From a bacterium (GTDB lineage Bacteria; Babelota; Babeliae; Babelales; JABGSX01), in NCBI GenBank assembly GCA_018647505.1, contig JABGSX010000023.1, positions 1 to 40,703 of the forward strand: 40,703 bases of DNA. Direction: 5' to 3'. A program made the position numbers and the translations under genes. Positions 23,378 to 29,601 of the stretch are shown piece by piece. The notes beneath the pieces are model-generated. The model made no database searches, was not told the origin of the DNA, and saw only the letters and a list, made by a program, of their open reading frames with translations. Position 1 is the first letter of the stretch, and each line of letters starts with the position of its first letter.

Positions 23378-23911
23378 ATGTATCCGACTAAGATTAAAAT
23401 CAATGAAAGTATTTTTTTGTCGCCATTGGAAATGGAAGACGCTGAACGTATTGTATTTTGTTTGAATGATATACAGGTTTCTCAGTGGATGGCAGAGGTT
23501 CCTTATCCATACTTTATTGAGGACGCCAAGGCGTTTATTTTAAGAGGCACCAATCAAGAAAACTCAACAGAGGTCGTTTTCGCTATAAGAAACAACGAAA
23601 ATGAATTGGTTGGAGTTGTGCGTTTTATAGACATTCTAGAACAAAAAGCAAGAATTAATTATTGGATTGCGAATCCTTACTGGGGAAAAGGAATCATGGC
23701 CGAGGTTATAAAAAAAGTTTGTGATTTTGGTATACAAGAATTAATGCTTTCTAGAATTTATGGCCATGTTTTAGTTGAAAATTTGCGGGCGGCACGAGTG
23801 CTAGAAAAGTGTGGATTTACATGTGAGGGTATGTTTAAAAAATCGGTTAAAAAAAATGAAAAGTTTTTTGACTGTAAGTTGTATGCACTTGTGGTTGAAA
23901 AAATTAATTGA
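23378..23911 (+). CDS. GNAT-family N-acetyltransferase (RimJ/RimL-like), copy 2
   Basis: 177 residues from ATG 23378. GAGAGG lies 7 bases before this codon, and its MYPTKIKINESIFLSP start aligns with the first copy; an in-frame ATG at 23363 overlapping the previous stop is the alternative. Same family features: INYWIANPYWGKGIMAEVI (motif A), LMLSRIYGHVLVEN, LEKCGFTCEGMFKKSV. Tandem duplicate with 11 bases between genes, so one operon. The copies have diverged considerably, suggesting different substrates. Confidence 0.88.
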   Translation: MYPTKIKINESIFLSPLEMEDAERIVFCLNDIQVSQWMAEVPYPYFIEDAKAFILRGTNQENSTEVVFAIRNNENELVGVVRFIDILEQKARINYWIANPYWGKGIMAEVIKKVCDFGIQELMLSRIYGHVLVENLRAARVLEKCGFTCEGMFKKSVKKNEKFFDCKLYALVVEKIN

Positions 23912-24030
23912 GGCCTAAAGTGCCGGGTTAAATCTGGTTGTTATAGATTGACGCTAAAAACCAAAAAATGTACCCTAAGTCTCTGTGATTAAGATTTTTA
24001 TTTGTTTAATTTGTGAAGGGAAATTTTGTT

Positions 24031-24585
24031 ATGGAATCACAAAAATTATTTGCAGCATTGTTGAGCGTTTTTCTTGTTGGTGCGTTAAGGGCGGACTCTG
24101 ATATTAAAGTTGTGAACTACGAAGAAATGCAAGACATGAAAACTTGGGCTCATGATTTGGTGACCTCGTTTGAGAAGAAGAAAGAAGCTGAAATAGGAAA
24201 AGTTAACGATGCTCGTAAAAATCGTGATGAGGCTATCAAAGATGCCCAAGCAAAAAGCAGTGTAACAAATGAAAAAGGCAAAGAAGAGGCCAGGCAAAAA
24301 ATTGTAAAGCTTGAGGCTGACGTTCAAAGTACAGAAAAGGCAGCACAGTATGAGTTGCAGTTGTCAGCACAGAGACTAGAAAACGATATGGACAAGCGTG
24401 TTTTAAAGTCTGTTAAGGCGTATGCAGAGAAAAACAACCATTCTTTTGTTTGTGGCGAAATGCCTGGTGGCGCTCTTAGAGTTCTTTATTATGATAAAAA
24501 ATCATGCGATATTACAAAAGAGATTAATGGCGCTCTTAAAGAAAAATACGGCAAAAAAGAAGACAAAAAAAACAATAAAAATTGA
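24031..24585 (+). CDS. OmpH/Skp-like periplasmic chaperone
   Basis: 184 residues from ATG 24031; GAAGGGA lies upstream, and the longer reading from 24013 would place extra residues before the signal peptide. Residues 1-22 are a signal peptide (MESQKLFAALLSVFLVGALRA). Residues ~45-125 form a charged, Lys/Glu/Ala-rich coiled coil (two tentacle-like helices in Skp). The end, VLKSVKAYAEKNNHSFVCG ... VLYYDKKSCDITKEINGAL, matches the OmpH family pattern of a final beta-strand and helix with (D)IT(K/D)E. Skp holds unfolded outer-membrane proteins in the periplasm. Similarity is by pattern, not strong identity; alternative is an unrelated exported coiled coil. Confidence 0.7.
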   Translation: MESQKLFAALLSVFLVGALRADSDIKVVNYEEMQDMKTWAHDLVTSFEKKKEAEIGKVNDARKNRDEAIKDAQAKSSVTNEKGKEEARQKIVKLEADVQSTEKAAQYELQLSAQRLENDMDKRVLKSVKAYAEKNNHSFVCGEMPGGALRVLYYDKKSCDITKEINGALKEKYGKKEDKKNNKN

Positions 24586-24611
24586 TTCTTACGAGAATAA
24601 TTTTTTTAAAA

Positions 24612-24658
24612 TAGGGTGAAACATGGTCAATGAGTTGTAAAAAGCCGTTGGCCATGTT
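24612..24658 (+). promoter_or_regulatory. RBS and 11-bp hairpin over the prs start region
   Basis: AGGGTGA (24612-24618) is directly followed by AACATGGTCAA (24620-24630), which pairs with TTGGCCATGTT (24648-24658) with one G-U, loop of 17. The hairpin contains ATG 24623 (opens only MVNEL then stop), ATG 24630 and ATG 24654 (both in the prs frame). Such a structure could limit or couple initiation, for example a short leader peptide. Function is inference. Confidence 0.45.
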
Positions 24659-25580
24659 CCCTTTTAGGTTTAGAGTGATTTGCAAAGATTTTGAAATAGT
24701 AACGCTGAATGATTTAACCGGAATAGCGAAAAAAGTTGCCGATTCTTTTGGTAAAAAGCTTGTTGTTTCAGAGGTGCAGAGGTTTTCAGATAGCGAGACG
24801 TCTGTTGCAGTATCTGATCCTTTACTGGTAAATGGAAAAAATGTTTTTGTAGTTGAATCTATTTTTATGCCTATTCATGAAAATTTTCTTAATTTTTTGC
24901 TGCTTGTTAATAATCTAAAGCGTAATGGGGCAAAAAACATTGTGGCCGTTTTTCCATATTTTGGATATGTAAGGCGAGACAAAGACGGTGGAATGGAGCT
25001 TATAGCAAAATTATTGGAGGTAGCCGGGGTTACACGAGTTATAATGTTCGAAGCCCATTCGGAAAAAATAGCCGAGCTTTTCTCTATTGATTACCATAAT
25101 TTTTCATTGTCGGGCGTGATTGCAGAAAAAATAAAACAGAGTTTTTCCCTTCTTAATCAAATATCAATTGTTGCACCAGACAAAGGGGCAGAAGGGCGGG
25201 CATCTGAAGTCGCAAAAATATTGGGCTGCTCTATTGTTCTAGCAAGTAAAAAGCGGACCGAAAATAACGGGGTACACATTGAGTGCATTAGTGGAAGTTG
25301 CTCTAAAAAGGCCATGATTGTGGTCGATGATATTGTTGATTCTGGACAGACTGCAATACAGGTTTACAATGCTCTTAAAAAGCGGGGTGCTTGCGATGTG
25401 TATGGCTACTTTGGACACTCTGTTTTTTCGGGTGATGGGTTTGATAATATAGAGAGTAGCGATTTTGAAAAGATTTTTGTTTCAAATACAATACCATTAA
25501 TGAAGAAAAGTAATAAAATAGAGTTGTTTAATGTTTCTGAATTTATTATTAATTCGATAAAGGGGATTGTAGATGGATGA
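24630..25580 (+). CDS. prs: Ribose-phosphate pyrophosphokinase (PRPP synthetase), divergent
   Basis: 316 residues as drawn; the start could also be ATG 24654 or GTG 24675. Makes PRPP from ribose-5-phosphate and ATP for nucleotide synthesis. Family marks: QRFSDSETSV, FPYFGYVRRDKDG, AKLLEVAGVTRVIMFEAHS, APDKGAEGRASEVA and the PRPP-binding loop MIVVDDIVDSGQT. Differences: the flexible loop after YVRRDK is shorter than the usual YARQDRK...REP(I) segment, and the KKRTENN stretch replaces the common DKRR. It may therefore be a less regulated or distinct subtype. Followed by pth with an 8-base overlap. Confidence 0.88.
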   Translation: MSCKKPLAMFPFRFRVICKDFEIVTLNDLTGIAKKVADSFGKKLVVSEVQRFSDSETSVAVSDPLLVNGKNVFVVESIFMPIHENFLNFLLLVNNLKRNGAKNIVAVFPYFGYVRRDKDGGMELIAKLLEVAGVTRVIMFEAHSEKIAELFSIDYHNFSLSGVIAEKIKQSFSLLNQISIVAPDKGAEGRASEVAKILGCSIVLASKKRTENNGVHIECISGSCSKKAMIVVDDIVDSGQTAIQVYNALKKRGACDVYGYFGHSVFSGDGFDNIESSDFEKIFVSNTIPLMKKSNKIELFNVSEFIINSIKGIVDG

Positions 25581-26109
25581 AGAAAAAAATATTAAAGCTA
25601 TTATTGGCTTAGGAAACCCTGGTGCAAAGTATTATAATACTCGTCACAGTATAGGGTTTTTGGTATTAGATGTTTTTGCCGATAGGTTTGGAGCTCGCTG
25701 GGAAACAAAAGACATTATGGAAATTGCAGAGATTCTCTGCAACGGTAAAAAAATTATTCTTATAAAACCACAAACATTTATGAATTCTTCCGGCAAAGTT
25801 GTTCCATTTTTACAAAAAAAGGGAATAAAGCCAGAAAATATTATTGTTGTACATGATGAAATAGAAAAAGACTTTGGAAAAGTTACAGAAAGATTAGGTG
25901 GAAGCGCACGTGGACACAATGGCCTGAAATCAATCATCACATATGTGGGTAGTGATTTTTGGAGAATTCGCTGTGGTGTTGGGCGCCCTGATGATAGAAA
26001 TGACGTCAGCAATTACGTTTTAAGGTCATTTTCAGAGTCTGATGAGGCTGTTGAAAAAATGGTATTTGATGCAGTTGCTTTACTTGAGAAAAGTTGTACA
26101 AAAGAATAG
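25573..26109 (+). CDS. pth: Peptidyl-tRNA hydrolase
   Basis: 178 residues. Releases tRNA from peptidyl-tRNA that drops off the ribosome. Family hallmarks: IGLGNPGAKYYNTRHSIGF (with catalytic-region Asn and His), KPQTFMNSSGKVV, VVHDEIEKDFGKV and GGSARGHNGLKSI, then FWRIRCGVGRP. Starts 8 bases inside prs, with AAAGGGGA upstream, so translation is coupled. prs-pth is a common bacterial pair, usually with rplY between, which is missing here. Firm. Confidence 0.97.
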   Translation: MDEEKNIKAIIGLGNPGAKYYNTRHSIGFLVLDVFADRFGARWETKDIMEIAEILCNGKKIILIKPQTFMNSSGKVVPFLQKKGIKPENIIVVHDEIEKDFGKVTERLGGSARGHNGLKSIITYVGSDFWRIRCGVGRPDDRNDVSNYVLRSFSESDEAVEKMVFDAVALLEKSCTKE

Positions 26110-26116
26110 CGATAAT

Positions 26117-26145
26117 CTGACAATTAGTAATATGCGCGCTAATAT
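26117..26145 (+). promoter_or_regulatory. Promoter of the 26208 gene
   Basis: CTGACA (26117-26122), 17-base spacer, TAATAT (26140-26145), about 60 bases before the start codon. Confidence 0.55.
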
Positions 26146-26207
26146 AAAAACATGCTTATTATTAATGCTAATTATGACTTATAGTACAATTTGGAGGTAA
26201 TTTTATT

Positions 26208-26888
26208 ATGAAAAAGATGTTTTTGATTTTAACCCTTTTCCCTTTTTGTTTTGATATTTGTGGTGCAGCAAAAGTTGTTCCGGAAAGGAGTCTAGAAGCG
26301 GATGGTATTGAAGCTCCGCCAACTGTACTGCTTGAGGCGGCAATTAAGCGAGCCTCTATGGACGATGACATAAGTCCTCTTTGTGGGGAGCTCGAAGAAG
26401 AGCTTAATCGTCTTGATATTCTAATATTGGCTTTTGAGCAAAAAGAGCAGGAGAGGATCGCGGATGAGCTTCGCGAAAGGTGTTGTTTGTTAAGGTGTTG
26501 CTGTGTTCCCAAGCCAAGTCCATTAATAGATCGAATGAAAAGAAGATTTGCTGTTTGCCATCACTTGGTAAGAGAAAAAGTACAAGGCTCGTTTCTTGCT
26601 AGTTTTTCAGATGAGGCTTCTCAGCTTTTGACTGAAATGAAAGATTTATATGCTGGTTTTAGAAAGGGGTGTCGTTCTGTTGATGCTACTGATCTTAATA
26701 GAATAGAGCATGACCTTCTTACGGAGGCCTTTGTAAAAGAGCTTAGGAAAGAAGTTCAATTTATGTCTACAGAACGTGTTAAAAGACTTATTAAGGAGAG
26801 TGGTAAATTACAGATACAGCGTTTGGTTGGAAGCCAAATGCTTAGAGGTTCTAGGTATCATGCTAGTGGAAGGCGTGAGACAACATAA
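26208..26888 (+). CDS. Secreted Cys-cluster protein
   Basis: 226 residues. GGAGG precedes ATG 26208. Signal peptide MKKMFLILTLFPFCFDICGA. The mature part is helical, with a striking Cys cluster RCCLLRCCCVPKPSPL at ~88-103 followed by a basic helix (IDRMKRRFAVCHHLV). The rest, with LTEMKDLYAGFRKG and RVKRLIKESGKLQIQRL, has no recognised motif. Similar Cys clusters with adjacent basic residues occur in the genes at 26957 and 28921, so this is likely a family. Ends at a strong terminator. Unknown function. Confidence 0.74.
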   Translation: MKKMFLILTLFPFCFDICGAAKVVPERSLEADGIEAPPTVLLEAAIKRASMDDDISPLCGELEEELNRLDILILAFEQKEQERIADELRERCCLLRCCCVPKPSPLIDRMKRRFAVCHHLVREKVQGSFLASFSDEASQLLTEMKDLYAGFRKGCRSVDATDLNRIEHDLLTEAFVKELRKEVQFMSTERVKRLIKESGKLQIQRLVGSQMLRGSRYHASGRRETT

Positions 26889-26901
26889 ATCTTTAAATTG
26901 T

Positions 26902-26937
26902 AAAAACCACTGATTTAAAATTCGGTGGTTTTTTTAT
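26902..26937 (+). terminator. Terminator of the 26208 gene
   Basis: AAAAACCACtGA (26902-26913) pairs with TCgGTGGTTTTT (26922-26933), with the T run extending to 26935. Confidence 0.85.
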
Positions 26938-26956
26938 TTAACAAATTGTTGGTTAT

Positions 26957-27580
26957 ATGAAAAAAAATATTTTGGTTTTCTTTTTTCTTTATGTTGGCAA
27001 TCCTTTTATTTATGCGGGGGATTCTTTTCTTTTTTATGGTGATGAATTGCACGCTGGTTATGAAGAAGAGCCATATAGCGAGTCAGATTTTTTGTTAGGT
27101 CGAGGTAGACATCCAGAGTGGAAGGCTGCGGTTGAGCTTCAAAGGCTTACAAGCCAAGCTAGAAAGTTAACTGTCGGAAAGGCTTTTCAACCACGCCCTG
27201 GAGCGGCAGACTGTCCTGAGCTTGCTATGGTGAAATCTGGCGCGAATAGGAGACTAGAGGTTTTGTCTGACCTTTGTGATGTTATAGAAAAAATACCTTC
27301 AGCAAAATTTTATTCTGGTTGTTGGCCTATTTTATTTTCGTGTTGCTGTGGGTCTATTAGAAAAAGAAGGTTAATTTCATTGTTAGATTGTAGGTGTGTT
27401 GGTTATTCTGGAAAAATAATGCAAGCAGATCAGTTATTTTTTACATCTAGAAAAGGTGATGTTGTTGGCTTTTTGGTGGGAGTTGAAAAAGAGATTGAAG
27501 GTGATATTGATTCATTTATAAATTCTTTGCCGGATGATGTAAGAGTTGATGTTGCAACAGAAGTTTATAAAAAGCCTTGA
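26957..27580 (+). CDS. Secreted Cys-cluster protein
   Basis: 207 residues. Signal peptide MKKNILVFFFLYVGNPFIYAG. A hydrophilic N-terminal part (DELHAGYEEEPYSESDFL) is followed by a Cys-rich hydrophobic motif at ~120-135 (GCWPILFSCCCGSIRKRR), then LLDCRCVGYSGK. The order of hydrophobic Cys cluster, basic residues and a further Cys is shared with 26208 and 28921. Weak RBS, but typical ATG-Lys-Lys start. Starts just after the terminator of the previous gene. Function unknown. Confidence 0.72.
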   Translation: MKKNILVFFFLYVGNPFIYAGDSFLFYGDELHAGYEEEPYSESDFLLGRGRHPEWKAAVELQRLTSQARKLTVGKAFQPRPGAADCPELAMVKSGANRRLEVLSDLCDVIEKIPSAKFYSGCWPILFSCCCGSIRKRRLISLLDCRCVGYSGKIMQADQLFFTSRKGDVVGFLVGVEKEIEGDIDSFINSLPDDVRVDVATEVYKKP

Positions 27581-27635
27581 TGTATAAAAGGCCTGAATCT
27601 AAACTTTCAAATTAATTTTTTATGGGGGCGTTATT

Positions 27636-28265
27636 ATGAAAAAAAATTATCTGTTTTTTATAATTTTTATTTTTCTTGGTTCTACTTTTTTAAGACCAGC
27701 GGGGGTTGTTGTTTCTGAAGAAGATGCTTTGGCAAAAGATTTATTAGGCTCTGTTTTTTCATTTTATGATATTTTATATTCTGGCGGAGCCGTGCAGGGA
27801 TTTTTGTGTAGTCATCACGAAAGGCTTCTTTCATTAAAAGAGTTGTTAGTTGTTCAGGAAGGTTGCTTTTCTTCCGATCAAAATGACTTTTTGGACAATC
27901 TTTTGTCAAATGCTTTGGAGGTAACCGTGTTAGCGATTAGAGATGATAATAAGATAAGAGGTATTGACGGTGATTCTGATGTTCATTTGGCAGCCTATAA
28001 AAAACGTATGGAGAGTACACAGATGGGTAGGATAATGCAAAGATACACCGCCGCTCTTAGGCAAGGATTATTTTCTTGCCGAGCTAAAGCTGAACAAGTT
28101 CCTATTCCTGGGTTTGTTGATTGTTGTGGTATGTGTATGGAAGAAACTGAGCGCACGTTGAGTTTTAAAGAGGTTTTTTCTTTAGCCGATTATCCTTGTT
28201 CTAACAGAGAGTTTGCATTTATTACTTGTGGCCTGGATGTTCTCAAACAATATTGTAGTACTTAG
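27636..28265 (+). CDS. Secreted protein with C-terminal Cys motif
   Basis: 209 residues. GGGGGC before ATG 27636. The signal-like N-terminus is MKKNYLFFIIFIFLGSTFL. The body is helical; the C-terminal third has SCRAKAEQVPIPGFVDCCGMCMEETER, a Cys-rich stretch of a different spacing from its neighbours, and ends FITCGLDVLKQYCST. It may belong to the same family in a looser form. No known domain. Convergent with the ankyrin gene at 28276, ten bases apart. Confidence 0.7.
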   Translation: MKKNYLFFIIFIFLGSTFLRPAGVVVSEEDALAKDLLGSVFSFYDILYSGGAVQGFLCSHHERLLSLKELLVVQEGCFSSDQNDFLDNLLSNALEVTVLAIRDDNKIRGIDGDSDVHLAAYKKRMESTQMGRIMQRYTAALRQGLFSCRAKAEQVPIPGFVDCCGMCMEETERTLSFKEVFSLADYPCSNREFAFITCGLDVLKQYCST

Positions 28266-28275
28266 AATAAGCTCT

Positions 28276-28827
28276 TTACGGAAGAACTCTAATTGGTGAC
28301 CGCTTGCTTAAACAACTGCTATCAAATTGGATTTGTCTCTCTAGGGCTGGTGGTTTAAAAGAATTTTCTGCAGGCGCGTCTATATCTTCACCATGAAGAA
28401 TTGCTAATATCTGTTCTAATGCAATATCGTCTTGCTCTGTTGGTTCTCCATAACATTCTAATTCTGCATATTCTAACCCTGCAAGATCACTTGGTGTAAG
28501 CTTGTTTATTCCTTTTGAGTTTGGCGTTGCCCCATGAGATGTAAGCAAGAATACCATTTCTGTATTCAAGCTTGCTGATGCCAAATGTAGTGGAGTTAAT
28601 TCAAGTATTCCTATTGCGTTAACATTTGCACCGTGTTCAATAGCTTTTTTTGCACCGTGTAAGCTACCTGTTGCGGCTGAATACAAAAGCCGATAGTCAA
28701 TAAGTCTCATTTTTCTATTGTGTTCTCCAAGAGCAAAACGTAAAAGTTGTAATCCTAATTTTCCTGTTTCGGCAGAATGTGCTTGCATGAAAAAAATAGA
28801 TAAAAAAATTAATAAAAGTTTTTTCAT
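28276..28827 (-). CDS. Secreted ankyrin-repeat protein
   Basis: 183 residues. Signal peptide MKKLLLIFLSIFFMQAHSA. Two recognisable ankyrin repeats at ~52-110: YSAATGSLHGAKKAIEHGANVNA and LTPLHLASASLNTEMVFLLTSHGA, with a third partial one (LTPSDLAGLE). Ankyrin repeats mediate protein binding. Exported ankyrin proteins are common in bacteria that live in eukaryotic cells, where some are effectors (known pattern, target unknown here). The C-terminal ~60 residues are unstructured-looking. Divergent from the gene at 28921 with a 93-base shared promoter region. Confidence 0.85.
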   Translation of the reverse strand: MKKLLLIFLSIFFMQAHSAETGKLGLQLLRFALGEHNRKMRLIDYRLLYSAATGSLHGAKKAIEHGANVNAIGILELTPLHLASASLNTEMVFLLTSHGATPNSKGINKLTPSDLAGLEYAELECYGEPTEQDDIALEQILAILHGEDIDAPAENSFKPPALERQIQFDSSCLSKRSPIRVLP

Positions 28828-28920
28828 GTAATTTCCCCATGGATTTTAAAATTTAAGTTTTATCATGCTATATTCATCGTAGTAAAATCTTCTAATAGTT
28901 TATATTGATTAAGTGTTTTT

Positions 28921-29418
28921 ATGAAAAAAAATGTCATATTTTTTCTAATAATGTTTGTTAGTTTTTCCTTGTTAGCAGGTGACACCGTAGACTTTAAAGC
29001 TAGACGTTTTCATTCTTGTGGTTTCTGTGGAGCAGACAGCGCTATGCGAACAATCCTTAAGCAGTTTCTTGGGCGTTACTTATTAGAGACTCGCGGAATA
29101 GGTTGCCCTAAAGAACAAGAGGCCTCTTTGCTTGGAAGGGTTTTTTGTTGTGGTTGTTGTATAAAATCTGTGTTTAGGAAGTATTGTTTGTTTTGTGTCT
29201 GTATGGAGTTTATTGATGACTACAAGAGTTTTAGGGTGAATCGTGCAACAGGGGGAATGTGTCGCAGAGAGTATATTAATTTTTTTCTTTGCAGGGTACA
29301 AAAAGAACACCGGGCTTATTTTGATTTTCTTCCGCCTGAGTTGGACGGTCAATACATAGAGGCACAAGATGAGGCGGAAATGCTTTTTCTACAGATGGAC
29401 GACTGGAAGGATCTATAG
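28921..29418 (+). CDS. Secreted Cys-cluster protein
   Basis: 165 residues. Signal peptide MKKNVIFFLIMFVSFSLLAG. The mature part is rich in Cys: CGFCG near the start, then GRVFCCGCCIKSVFRKYCLFCVCMEF at ~77-102, and MCRREYINFFLCRV. The CCGCC-basic-Cys arrangement parallels the genes at 26208 and 26957. CxxC spacings could bind metal or form disulphides; this cannot be decided from sequence. No Shine-Dalgarno is obvious. 3' flank 29419-29601 holds only a tiny 20-codon frame and a repeated TTCTAATAATT, nothing supported as a gene. Confidence 0.72.
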   Translation: MKKNVIFFLIMFVSFSLLAGDTVDFKARRFHSCGFCGADSAMRTILKQFLGRYLLETRGIGCPKEQEASLLGRVFCCGCCIKSVFRKYCLFCVCMEFIDDYKSFRVNRATGGMCRREYINFFLCRVQKEHRAYFDFLPPELDGQYIEAQDEAEMLFLQMDDWKDL

Positions 29419-29601
29419 GTTTTGGAATTGCAAAATTCTGCTGATTTTTTGCTAGAGTGGTAGCGTAAAGCATGTTGGATGAGCTATCAGAAATTGAAAA
29501 AGCGGGTTGTTCTATGTTGGAAGAAGAAAGCTGACTAGCAGCTTCTAATAATTATAGAAATCAGACTTCCAATAAAGACTAATGCCAAAATTCTAATAAT
29601 T

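Noticed and set aside
26185-26190. TACAAT as a -10 box for the 26208 gene
   Set aside because: It is adjacent to the Shine-Dalgarno sequence, so a transcript from it would lose or truncate the RBS; the boxes at 26117-26145 fit better.
29472-29534. 20-codon plus-strand frame (MLDELSEIEK...)
   Set aside because: Too short, no clear RBS; reported only as contents of the alaS-adjacent gap.
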